Assembly (NCBI GenBank): GCA_050012355.1
Contig: JBEKHI010000022.1
Location: 1 to 37,634 of the forward strand
Reading direction: 5' to 3'
DNA from: JBEKHI01 sp050012355
GTDB lineage: Bacteria > Actinomycetota > Actinomycetes > Streptosporangiales > Streptosporangiaceae
Length of the DNA stretch: 37,634 bases
This document shows positions 8,134 through 15,966 of this stretch, piece by piece (within the stretch, counting starts at the first letter, position 1; every line of letters begins with the position of its first letter). The translations under genes and the position numbers were made by a program. The notes beneath the pieces were generated by a model. That model saw nothing but the letters and a program-made list of their open reading frames with translations, was not told the origin of the DNA and did no database searches.

Positions 8134-9569
8134 TGCGGATCGGGATCGCGGGGATCGCGATCGAGTCGAGTACGTTTTCACCGCACCGGACGGTGCTGGC
8201 GGACTTCACCGTCACCCGAGGGGACGCGCTGCTGGGGCGGTACGACTGGCTCGGCTCTTCATGGGCGCGTGATGTTGAGTGGGTGCCGCTGCTGCACGCG
8301 GTCTCGCTGCCCGGCGGCCCCGTCGAGTTTTCCGCGTATGACTCGCTGAAGGCCGAGATCATCTCGCTCGCCACCGCGGCTGGCCCGCTGGATGGCCTGT
8401 TGTACGACATCCACGGCGCGATGACGGTCGTGGGCCTGACCGACGCCGAAGCCGACCTCGCGGATTCGCTCCGCTCCGTGCTTGGCCCGTCCGCGCTGAT
8501 CTCGGCTTCGATGGATCTCCATGGGAACGTGTCCGCCCGGCTGGCCGGGCTGCTTGACCTGGCCACTTGCTACCGGACGGCCCCGCACGTGGATACCTGG
8601 GAGACCAGGGAACGCGCGGCCCGGCTGCTGGTGGAAAGGCTCCGTTCCGGCGGCAAGCCGCTGAAGGCCTGGGTACCAGTCCCGGTGCTGCTGCCCGGCG
8701 AGAAGACCAGCACCCGGCTCGAACCCGCCGCGTCGTTGTACGAGCAGGTCCGGTCGGCGGCTTCGCTGGACGGGGTGCTGGACGCCGCGATCTGGGTGGG
8801 CTACGCGTGGGCGGACGAACCGCGCTGCCACGCCGCCGTGGTGGTCACCGGCGACTCGGCGGAGGTGATCTCTTCCACCGCGCAATCGCTGGCCGAGGCC
8901 TACTGGGCGGCGCGGGACTCGTTCGCGTTCGTGGCGCCGGCTGGTTCGTTGTCGTCGTGTCTCGCGACAGCGCTGGCCAGCGACAAGCGGCCGTACTTCA
9001 TCAGCGACTCCGGCGACAACCCGACCGCGGGCGGCGCGGACGACGTCTCATGGACTCTCGGCCGGTTGCTGGAAGAGGTTCCCGGTTCGGCGACGGTCAT
9101 CTACGCGAGCGTGGTTGATCCGGCGGCCGTGGTCGCCGCGTTCGCGGCGGGTAAGGGCGGTTCGGTCGCGGTTAAGGTCGGCGGCAAGATCGACTCACGG
9201 CCGTCAGGGCCGGTGCCGGTTCGTGGCACGGTGTACTCGCTGCTCCGCGACGACCCGGTCGGCGGGGACATCGCGGTGATCCAGTCCGGCGGGCTGCGGG
9301 TGATCCTCACCTCTCGTCGCAAGCCCTATCACCACATCACCGACTTCACCGCGCTCGGTCTCGATGTCTCTTCGGCTGACCTGGTTGTCGTCAAGATCGG
9401 CTACCTGGAGCCCGAGCTTTACGAGGCCGCCGCGGACTGGATGCTGGCGCTGACCCCGGGCGGCGTCGACCAGGATCTGCTTCGGCTGGGTCACCACAAC
9501 CTCGGCGGCCCGGTGTTCCCGTTCAACCCAGACATGCCCGCTCCGGACCTGACCCCGCGACTGCTGTGA
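8115..9569 (+). CDS. M81 family metallopeptidase (MlrC/microcystinase C-like)
   Basis: A 484-residue cytoplasmic protein of the M81/DUF1485 family; MlrC, the known member, cleaves the linear peptide products of microcystin, and most other members have unknown peptide substrates. It opens with the family block RIGIAGIAIESSTFSP, then GLLYDIHGAM and SASMDLHGN, which carry Asp and His residues expected to bind zinc, then the YRTAPHVDTWETRERAA block. A second conserved part has SDSGDNPTAGGADDVSW. The start is uncertain: ATG 8115 overlaps the stop of the small ORF and lies in a hairpin, while a TTG at 8133 would give the more usual beginning MRIG. The gene is divergent from the Dpp-type operon and overlaps cutC by 4 bases, so it may break down an imported peptide or peptidoglycan fragment. 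Confidence 0.85.
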   Translation: MTHRQALRIGIAGIAIESSTFSPHRTVLADFTVTRGDALLGRYDWLGSSWARDVEWVPLLHAVSLPGGPVEFSAYDSLKAEIISLATAAGPLDGLLYDIHGAMTVVGLTDAEADLADSLRSVLGPSALISASMDLHGNVSARLAGLLDLATCYRTAPHVDTWETRERAARLLVERLRSGGKPLKAWVPVPVLLPGEKTSTRLEPAASLYEQVRSAASLDGVLDAAIWVGYAWADEPRCHAAVVVTGDSAEVISSTAQSLAEAYWAARDSFAFVAPAGSLSSCLATALASDKRPYFISDSGDNPTAGGADDVSWTLGRLLEEVPGSATVIYASVVDPAAVVAAFAAGKGGSVAVKVGGKIDSRPSGPVPVRGTVYSLLRDDPVGGDIAVIQSGGLRVILTSRRKPYHHITDFTALGLDVSSADLVVVKIGYLEPELYEAAADWMLALTPGGVDQDLLRLGHHNLGGPVFPFNPDMPAPDLTPRLL

Positions 9570-10234
9570 GGTTCGAGGTATGCGCCGAGTCGCCGGGGGC
9601 CGTGCTCGCGGCGGTGGCGGCGGCCGCGGACCGGGTCGAGTTGTGCGCCGATCTCGGGGCGGGCGGAGTGACCCCGAGCGCTGGCCTGATCGAGTGGGCG
9701 GCGTCGCGTCTGCCTACCCACGTCCTTATCCGTCCTCGCCCCGGCGATTTCGTCTACACCTCGGATGAGGTGGATGTCATGCTCCGGGACATCGCTGTCG
9801 CCAAGGCTGCTGGGGCGGCCGGCATCGTGCTGGGTGCGCTCACCGCGTCCGGGCGGGTGGATGTTTCGCTCTGCGAGCGGCTGGTGGCGGCCGCGCGGCC
9901 GGCGAGTGTTACGTTCCACCGCGCGTTCGACGTGGCCGCTGATCCTGAGGCGGCCTTCGCCGACGTGCTGTCGCTGGGTGCCGACCGGCTGCTCACCTCC
10001 GGGGCGGCGCCATCGGCGCTATCGGGCGCGGACCTGCTGGCTGACCTGGTCCGCCGGGCAGCCGGACGGCTGACGATCCTGGCCGGCGGCGGTGTCACAG
10101 CGGAGACGGCAGCGGAACTGGTCCGGCGGACCGGGGTCGGCGAGCTGCATTTCTCGGCTCGCAACTCTGGCCCCGACGGCGCCAGCCTCGAGACCCGGAT
10201 ACAGGCCATCATGGCGGCCGTACCGGCGCCCTAG
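9566..10234 (+). CDS. cutC: CutC family protein
   Basis: 222 residues, close to the normal length of CutC. Family blocks seen: FEVCAESPGAVLAAVAAAADRVELCADLGAGGVTPS at the N-terminus, HVLIRPRPGDFVYT, the DVMLRDIAVAKAAGAAGIVLGALTASGRVD segment, VTFHRAFDVAADP, DRLLTSGAAPSAL, LAGGGVTAETAAELVRRTGVGELHFSARN. The fold is a TIM barrel. The name comes from a copper-sensitivity phenotype in E. coli, but a direct copper role is doubtful and the gene is often found with sugar or amino-sugar catabolic genes. The GTG start at 9566 overlaps the M81 stop by 4 bases, so both are translated from one message. Its presence beside ROK genes fits a catabolic role better than metal homeostasis. Confidence 0.9.
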   Translation: MRFEVCAESPGAVLAAVAAAADRVELCADLGAGGVTPSAGLIEWAASRLPTHVLIRPRPGDFVYTSDEVDVMLRDIAVAKAAGAAGIVLGALTASGRVDVSLCERLVAAARPASVTFHRAFDVAADPEAAFADVLSLGADRLLTSGAAPSALSGADLLADLVRRAAGRLTILAGGGVTAETAAELVRRTGVGELHFSARNSGPDGASLETRIQAIMAAVPAP

Positions 10235-10483
10235 AGGCGACGCCGCTAAGCCGTATGTGCCCGCGCGCAGGTGACCCGGGCCCCCCGGGAGGGCGCGGTG
10301 TCGGCCAGGGGCATCTTCTCCCGGGTTAACGCACCCCAGCCACCCGACATATCATGACATCACGGGCGGATAAGGTACACGAACCCGGGAGAAGATGCGC
10401 CGCCGCCAGCCAGCAGGCCGGCCAACGTCGTTGCGAAGTGGGCGCGCAGCTGCCCCGGACGTCTGCGCGGTATTGTCCCGTGC
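10235..10483. other. Intergenic region between cutC and the lipocalin-like ORF
   Basis: No gene was recognised. It contains a GC-rich hairpin GACCCGGGCCCCCCGGGAGG near 10273-10292 without a T tract, which may end cutC transcription, and the 17-bp inverted repeat listed separately. Confidence 0.5.
10311..10398. repeat. 88-bp element bounded by perfect 17-bp inverted repeats
   Basis: GCATCTTCTCCCGGGTT (10311-10327) is exactly complementary to AACCCGGGAGAAGATGC (10382-10398), with 54 bases between. The interior is less GC-rich in its centre and contains the short palindrome TCATGA. No target-site duplication is visible at the edges. It could be a small MITE-like remnant, a two-site operator or a long stem. 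Confidence 0.7.
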
Positions 10484-10789
10484 GTGGACGGACGCGACGG
10501 TAATCCGGGTGGACCCTCAGTGGTCGGCCGCTGGGAACTGCAAGCCCTGCGTAGTATCGGCGAGGACGGCACGGTCACGGGACTGCCTTTCGGTGAGCAC
10601 CCGCACGGTGTCTTGATCTATACGCCGGGCGGCTGGATGGCCGGGCAGCTCGCGGCCACCAGCAGAGCGATGGTGGACGATGCCGACCCGCTGGGCGGAC
10701 CGCCGGATCAGCGGGCCGCCGCGTACTCGACCTACGTCGGAGTAACTGGGGTCACCGAACTTACCTGGCGGCGAATGGAATCCTGGTAA
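10484..10789 (+). CDS. Truncated lipocalin-like domain protein
   Basis: 101 residues from a GTG start. The segment VVGRWELQAL, then LPFGEHPHGVLIYTPGGWMAGQL and AAAYSTYVGVTG, matches the first two thirds of the lipocalin-like domain (Lipocalin_5 type), a small beta-barrel of about 130-150 residues. The remaining strands, normally following the AYSxYxGxY segment, are missing: the frame ends soon after with TELTWRRMESW. No ribosome site is obvious before the GTG; a TATTGT at 10471-10476 sits at the right distance for a leaderless message. It is either a decayed gene or a short variant. Function of the family is not well established. Confidence 0.5.
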   Translation: MDGRDGNPGGPSVVGRWELQALRSIGEDGTVTGLPFGEHPHGVLIYTPGGWMAGQLAATSRAMVDDADPLGGPPDQRAAAYSTYVGVTGVTELTWRRMESW

Positions 10790-10835
10790 TAGCATTGCCG
10801 ACAGGAAGCTTGCTGAATAGCGGAGGCATGCGTCG

Positions 10836-13340
10836 ATGGGTTCCGCGAGCAGGCGGGACGAGGATGGGCGGGCAGCGGCGCTACGCGTCCGTGAACTGCG
10901 CACTCGTCTCGGCCTGAGCCAACAGCAGTTCGCGACCCGGCTCGACGTCTCCTACGTCACGGTAAGCCGTTGGGAAAACGGACATTCCACCATATCGGCA
11001 GCGGCCCAGCAACGCCTCGCGGAACTGGAGCGGGAGAACCCGCCGCCGCGGCCGCCTATGGGGGCAGCACCGGTCCCGCTGTCATCGTTCGTCGGTCGCG
11101 AATCCGAGACCGCCTCGCTCACCGCGTTGCTGTCCGCCAGCAGGCTGGTTTCACTCGTCGGTCCAGGCGGCGTGGGGAAGACGAGGCTGGCCCTCGAGGT
11201 GCTGCGCCGTCGGCCGCCCGGTAGCAATCGCGTGGTGTTCGTCGCCATGGACCAGCTCAGTGATCCGGAACTGGTCGGCACCCAGGTCGCGACGGCCCTC
11301 GGGATCCGTGACCGGCCCGGAGTCGAGGCCGCCGACGCGGTCACCGAATCGCTGACGACCCAGCCCGCTCTGCTCGTGCTCGACGGCGCCGAGCACGTGC
11401 TCCCGGGAGTGGTTAGCCTCGTCCAGCGGGTGCTTGCCCAAGCGCCCGTGACCCGCGTCGTCGTGACCAGCCGGTGTGTCCTGGACGTCCCCGGCGAGCA
11501 GGTCTGGCCGGTGCCCGCACTCACCTGCCCGGCTCCCGACGCGAGTCCTCGAGAAGCGGCCGGCAGCGACGCCGTGCGACTGTTTGCCACCCGGGCGACC
11601 GAACGCAGGCCGGACCTCGCCATCACTGACGAGCTCGCCCAGCCGGTCGCCGAGCTGTGCCGGAGACTCGATGGCCTGCCGCTGGCCATCGAACTGGCGG
11701 CGAGCTGGGCGGGCACGCTGTCGGTCGGGGAGATTCTCGCCTTCCGCCTGGACCTGATGGACCCGCCGCAGCCCGAGGGTGACCGCCGCGCGAGAACGCT
11801 GCGGGCCGTGGCGGAATCCAGCCACGCGATGCTCGGCCCGGACGAGCGGGCGGTGCTACGGGATCTGTCGGTCTTCGCCGGGCCCTTCACCCTGATGGAC
11901 GCGTCCGCGGTCACCGGGGTATCCCCCGACCGGCTGTTGCACTCGCTGCGCCGCCTGGTCAATTCTTCCTGGCTAGTCGTCCGGCCCGACCGCGACCAGA
12001 GCGCCTACCGGATGCTGGACACGCTGCGCGAGTACGCCGCCGAGCAGCTCGACGACGCGGGAACCGGCCAGCTCACCAGGAAACGGCATGGACAGCACTT
12101 CGCAGCCCTGGCCAGCGCGAGCGAGGGATCGCTTACCGGTGCCGGGCAGGCCCGCTGGATCGCGATGCTCCCGCGGGCGACCGCGGACCTGGAAGCCGCC
12201 CTCACCTGGGCGAAAGATAGCGGCGAGATCCCGCTCGGGCTTGAGATGAGCGCGGCGTTGTGCTGGTGGTGGCTGACCTCGGGCCGGATGGCAGACGGCC
12301 GCCGCTGGCTGGCCGTCTTCACCTCCTTCGCGGAGACCGGGGAGAACACCGCTGTCGCCCAGGCGTGGCGGGCAGCCTCGGTGCTGGCCGTCGAGAACGG
12401 CGACTACCGGTCAGCCATCGAGTACGCCAGCCAAGCGTTGCGGGTCTTCAACTCGCTCGGCGCGGCCGACGCCGCCATCGGGGCCGCCACGGTGCTGGGT
12501 GCTGCCTACCGGTACCTGAGCGACTACCCCGCCGCTAAGCACTACCTCGAAATGGCCGTCCAGCACTGGCGCGCGGCCGGGGACGAGGCAAAGACCGCCG
12601 CGGCGCTTAACAACGTGGCTATGGTCGCCTCGGACACCAGCGATTTCACCCGTGCTATCCAGCTCCTCGAAGAGAGCCTCGCGCTAAAGCGCAAGCTGGG
12701 TAACCTCCGTTCGGTAGCCCTGAATTTGGCGAACCTCTCCGATGTGTACCTCAAAACCGGCCAGACCACCCGCGCGGCGCACGTCCTGACCGAGGCGGAG
12801 GGCATCAACGCTGAGCTCGGTGACTTCCAGCTAACCGGCACCATCGCGTGCAACCAGGGCGACCTGGCGCGAGCCAGATCCGACTTCACCGGCGCGGCCC
12901 GGCACTACCGGCGTGCCCTTGAGTGCTTCCGCGCGAGCGGCAACCTGCACGACGTCGTGCTCGCGCTTATCGGCCTGGGCATGACCCTGCACCACCTGGG
13001 CCAGCCCGCCAAAGCCGCTCGTACGTTGCGCGAAGCCGAGACCCTGACGATCAGCACCGGGAACAGCAACCGGCTGCCCGCGGTACGGGCTGCTCTCGCG
13101 GAGGTCGGGCAGTCGGCGCAGGGCCGTCCGCCCGGCGGCCTGACCAGGCGGCAGGCAGAGATACTCGGCTACGTGGCGAATGGAATGACGACCAAAGCGA
13201 TCGCCGAAGCGCTCGTGCTGAGCACCGGAACGGTAGGGCGGCACATCGCCACCATCTATCGCAAGCTAGGGCTGACCAACCGAGCGCAAGCGACGGCGTA
13301 CGCGCTGCAGCATGGGCTGATACCTCCAGCCGAGCATTAG
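10836..13340 (+). CDS. STAND ATPase regulator with XRE-type N-terminal and LuxR-type C-terminal HTH
   Basis: 834 residues. Order of domains: an XRE/Cro-type helix-turn-helix (about 15-66; GLSQQQFATRLDVSYVTVSRWENG), a Pro-rich linker, an NB-ARC-like ATPase starting SSFVGRESE with Walker A GPGGVGKT at 109-116, a Walker B-like LLVLDGAEHV, and GLPLAIELAASW. TPR-like helical repeats cover roughly 400-760, and a LuxR/GerE-type HTH is at the C-terminus (LTRRQAEILGYVANGMTTKAIAEALVLSTGTVGRHIATIYRKLGL). ATPase and TPR parts suggest a ligand-triggered assembly that controls DNA binding. Having two different DNA-binding domains at opposite ends is unusual. GGAGG at 10822-10826 precedes the ATG by 9 bases. 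Target genes are unknown; the neighbouring membrane protein is a candidate. Confidence 0.88.
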   Translation: MGSASRRDEDGRAAALRVRELRTRLGLSQQQFATRLDVSYVTVSRWENGHSTISAAAQQRLAELERENPPPRPPMGAAPVPLSSFVGRESETASLTALLSASRLVSLVGPGGVGKTRLALEVLRRRPPGSNRVVFVAMDQLSDPELVGTQVATALGIRDRPGVEAADAVTESLTTQPALLVLDGAEHVLPGVVSLVQRVLAQAPVTRVVVTSRCVLDVPGEQVWPVPALTCPAPDASPREAAGSDAVRLFATRATERRPDLAITDELAQPVAELCRRLDGLPLAIELAASWAGTLSVGEILAFRLDLMDPPQPEGDRRARTLRAVAESSHAMLGPDERAVLRDLSVFAGPFTLMDASAVTGVSPDRLLHSLRRLVNSSWLVVRPDRDQSAYRMLDTLREYAAEQLDDAGTGQLTRKRHGQHFAALASASEGSLTGAGQARWIAMLPRATADLEAALTWAKDSGEIPLGLEMSAALCWWWLTSGRMADGRRWLAVFTSFAETGENTAVAQAWRAASVLAVENGDYRSAIEYASQALRVFNSLGAADAAIGAATVLGAAYRYLSDYPAAKHYLEMAVQHWRAAGDEAKTAAALNNVAMVASDTSDFTRAIQLLEESLALKRKLGNLRSVALNLANLSDVYLKTGQTTRAAHVLTEAEGINAELGDFQLTGTIACNQGDLARARSDFTGAARHYRRALECFRASGNLHDVVLALIGLGMTLHHLGQPAKAARTLREAETLTISTGNSNRLPAVRAALAEVGQSAQGRPPGGLTRRQAEILGYVANGMTTKAIAEALVLSTGTVGRHIATIYRKLGLTNRAQATAYALQHGLIPPAEH

Positions 13341-13520
13341 CTTGGCCACCGCGCTACATCCCTTGCTAAAGGCGCCGAAATTAGCCGCATTCTCGTCGGC
13401 CAGTACCGGTAAAAGTATGTATTTCCTTTCGCGATCCTCGGACATTCCCCAGCGAAGTGATAGCTTTCGGGCGCCGTCCATCTGGTGGCATTTCTCGGCA
13501 TATCGTTAGGAGTCGCAGCC

Positions 13521-15422
13521 ATGCCGCTCATCCTCACGGCCGCCTGGCAGTCCGCGTTGCTGATGGGATCCGTCGTTATGGCCGGCGGTTGGCTCTTCAT
13601 GCTTTGGCTTGTAAGCATGTCCCGCCACCAGGGACACGTGCTGCCCCAGCCGGAAACCAGCGATCTTGGGCCGGAGCCGCCGGCCGTCGCGGGGATGCTC
13701 GGCAACGGTAACCGCGTCGGCGACGAAGCCGCCGCCGCTACCTTGCTCGATCTGGCCGCCCGGCACATTGTCGACCTGGAGCAGGTCGACGACCAGCTGT
13801 CGCTGTGCCGGCTCCGGCCGCCCGGCGACGCGGACCTCGCCCCCTACGAGCGGCGCGTCCTCAGCTACCTGGACGCGCTGGCCACCGACGGCGTAGTGCC
13901 GGCGCCGACCCTGGCCGAGGGCGTCACCAGGCCAGCCGCGTGGTGGCGGAAACTGCGCGGTGAGGTCATCGCCGACGCCCGGGCCCGCGGCCTGTCCCGG
14001 CCGCGGTGGAGCCCGCTCCAGGTGGCGGTGCTCGGCCTGCCCGCCGCCCTGCCCGCCGCGGGCCTGCTGATCTGGCTGGTCAGCGTCAGCGGCATGGGCC
14101 CCACCGCTGGCGGCCGAGGGATTGTGGGCGGCGCCATCGTGGCCGCCCTGCTCGGTCTCGCCGCGGTCAGGCGGCTCAACACCGACCGCCTCACCGCCGC
14201 CGGCGAGGCCGCGGCCGGCCACTGGCTCGGCGTCCGCGCCCGGTTGGCCGCCGACCCGGCCATCGCCAGCCAGCCGCCCGCCGCCGTTGCTACTTACGGG
14301 CGCTACCTCGCCTATGCCGCCGCGTTCGGCCTCGCACGGACCGCGGTCAAGAGCCTGCCGATCGGCGCGCCGGCCAACCCGCGAATCGGCTGGTCGACCT
14401 ATGGCACCGGCCAGTGGCACAAGGTCGATATCAGCTACTCACGGCGCCTGAACTGGGGCACGGCCCCGCGGCAAATGCTGGTCTCGCGGCTGATCTTCGC
14501 GGTGCCCGCCGCTGCCGTGGCGTGGCTATTCCTCGCCGTGATACCGGGGCTGGCGGGGATCGGCTGGGTCGCACTGCTCATCGTGGCCCTGGCGCTGGCC
14601 GGCGCCGCCCGGGCGATCGCGGACCTGACCGGGGGCCGCCTGGTCGAAGGCCAAGTCGTGCGGGCCAGCCAGCAGGGCCGGGTCTACTGGATCGCGGTCG
14701 ATGACGGGACCGGCTCCACGGTGCGCGCGTGGCAGGTCGACGCCTCCATCTACCGGCAGGTCAGCGAGGGTGACGTCATCCGAGTGCGGGTCTCCCGGAT
14801 CTTCCGGTACGTCTCCGGCCTCCAGATGGTCGGGCAGCACCACCCGCGGGTGGACGTGGAGGCAGCACTGCCGCAGTGGCAGCGTGAGGATGATGGAGCT
14901 GCCCGCCGCCGGGCGGTACTGGCTGGCGCCCCGGCCTGGTCAGACGGCCTTGCCCCCGGACTGAATCTGGCCACGCTAGTCACCGCGGAGGACGCGGCCA
15001 GGCTGCTCGGCGCGCCGGTGAGCGCCGCGCAGCCGCTGAATCCGTTCGAGCAGATCCCGGGCGCGGCCGGTAATCCCCTGACCCGGAATGCGGTGCTCGT
15101 AGCCTGCCGGTGGACGGCGGCAGCCGATGCCAGCCGCTCGGTCGACGTGTTCGTCGGGACGGGCTTCGGCGCGCGGAGTCTGCTCGGGCAGCTTGTCGCC
15201 CTAGCGCACAAGACGGCGAGGCCCGAGCGCGGCGGGCGTCTCGGGCAGGGTGTCGTGCTGGCCGGGAAGGTACTCGTCATCGTCCAGCACGGCGTGAGCG
15301 CCGCCGTCCTCCTCAAGGACACGGTCCCGCAGCCGACCCTGGAGCAGTTCGCTCCTGTTCTGGCGGGCCGTCTCGCGGCTGGGGCGTCCGATCGGGCTGC
15401 CGCCCCCGTACCTGGTCAGTAA
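13521..15422 (+). CDS. DUF2207-like multi-pass membrane protein
   Basis: 633 residues. I start at ATG 13521 because AGGAG (13508-13512) stands 8 bases before it; an upstream GTG at 13485 is in frame but lacks such a site. The protein has an N-terminal helix (about 8-31), then a soluble part PPAVAGMLGNGNRVGDEAAAATLLDLAARHIVDLEQ that is characteristic of the cytoplasmic portion of DUF2207 (YciQ-like) proteins. A helix pair near 175-220 and another near 335-370 follow, and the C-terminus is soluble with DAARLLGAPVSAAQPL and VDVFVGTGFGARSLLGQL. The N-terminal extracellular DUF2207 domain is missing or replaced. Function is unknown for the family. It follows the STAND regulator in the same direction after 180 bases with no clear terminator. 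Confidence 0.7.
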   Translation: MPLILTAAWQSALLMGSVVMAGGWLFMLWLVSMSRHQGHVLPQPETSDLGPEPPAVAGMLGNGNRVGDEAAAATLLDLAARHIVDLEQVDDQLSLCRLRPPGDADLAPYERRVLSYLDALATDGVVPAPTLAEGVTRPAAWWRKLRGEVIADARARGLSRPRWSPLQVAVLGLPAALPAAGLLIWLVSVSGMGPTAGGRGIVGGAIVAALLGLAAVRRLNTDRLTAAGEAAAGHWLGVRARLAADPAIASQPPAAVATYGRYLAYAAAFGLARTAVKSLPIGAPANPRIGWSTYGTGQWHKVDISYSRRLNWGTAPRQMLVSRLIFAVPAAAVAWLFLAVIPGLAGIGWVALLIVALALAGAARAIADLTGGRLVEGQVVRASQQGRVYWIAVDDGTGSTVRAWQVDASIYRQVSEGDVIRVRVSRIFRYVSGLQMVGQHHPRVDVEAALPQWQREDDGAARRRAVLAGAPAWSDGLAPGLNLATLVTAEDAARLLGAPVSAAQPLNPFEQIPGAAGNPLTRNAVLVACRWTAAADASRSVDVFVGTGFGARSLLGQLVALAHKTARPERGGRLGQGVVLAGKVLVIVQHGVSAAVLLKDTVPQPTLEQFAPVLAGRLAAGASDRAAAPVPGQ

Positions 15423-15484
15423 CTAGCCGCCGCGCTCTTCCTGCGGGAGCATCTGGGGCTGATGTGATGTGAGGTTCATTCGAG

Positions 15485-15700
15485 GCTGGTGTTCTCCGCC
15501 CGGCGCACTCGGCAGCCCCAGCAATGGGCCATCGATAGCGTTATGGAAACGTTCAGAACAACGTGAGTTGTCGTCGCGGCCGAGCGATTTGGTGCGGTAT
15601 CACCCGGTTGTGCCGTCCCCGTCGGCGCCCATCTGTTCGAGGTGATCATGGTGAGTGCTGCACTGCCCAGACAAGAGTGCGAGTAATGCGGCACTCACCA
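15485..15700 (-). repeat. Dispersed composite repeat, copy A (inverted relative to the 35.3-kb copy)
   Basis: Read on the minus strand this starts with an imperfect 20-bp-arm hairpin (15649-15668 with 15681-15700). It continues with AACCGGGTGATACCGCACC, a CGGCCGCGACGAC block and CTCACGTTGTTCTGAACG, and ends at CCATAACGCTATCGATGGCC. The copy at 35329-35521 shows the same order with scattered base changes. A 72-codon frame is open through it and resembles the frame in the other copy, but indels of 8 and 1 bases between the copies argue against a maintained protein. Confidence 0.75.
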
Positions 15701-15870
15701 GGAACGCCCGGCGCGACAGCAGGGCGATATGGCACGGATGCCCGGTTCGCTACCCCATCCCGGGCCTCACGGCGCGCAGCAAACCACGATCACGACCCGC
15801 AACACGCCGCAAACAACCCTTAATTTGACATGTGTCCATAACCCCGGCGATGGGGCTGCTGACGCGCGGA
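15696..15870 (+). repeat. Dispersed composite repeat, decayed copy B, head-to-head with copy A
   Basis: From the shared hairpin onward the plus strand again runs towards the conserved end. CGCAACACGCCGCAAAC (15800-15816) and GTGTCCATAACCCCGGCGATGG match CGACACGCCGCAAAC and GTGTCCATAGCGCCAGCGATGG of the 35.3-kb copy. The first part has diverged strongly. Copies A and B thus form an inverted arrangement of about 385 bp around one hairpin. Confidence 0.5.
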
Positions 15871-15966
15871 CTAAGCCGGTCAGCGGTGGCCGTTACCGGT
15901 GTCCCCGCCAGACACGTCTATATGGGTAGAGAGCGCGCGATCTCCCCAAAGAATCGGAAGGCCTAG
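15871..15966 (+). promoter_or_regulatory. Candidate ECF-type promoter for the membrane protein / sigma pair
   Basis: GTTACC (15892-15897) and CGTCTA (15915-15920) are 17 bases apart, a spacing and -10 shape seen in ECF sigma promoters. GTGTC...GACAC forms a short inverted repeat between them. The site lies about 47 bases before the ATG at 15967, which is preceded by CGGAAGG. Autoregulation by the sigma factor downstream is a plausible inference. Confidence 0.35.

Noticed and set aside
15476..15694. 72-codon minus-strand frame similar in translation to a 74-codon frame at 35333-35557
   Set aside because: The similarity follows the DNA repeat, including its hairpin; indels of 8 and 1 bases between copies and the absence of ribosome sites argue for a non-coding repeat.
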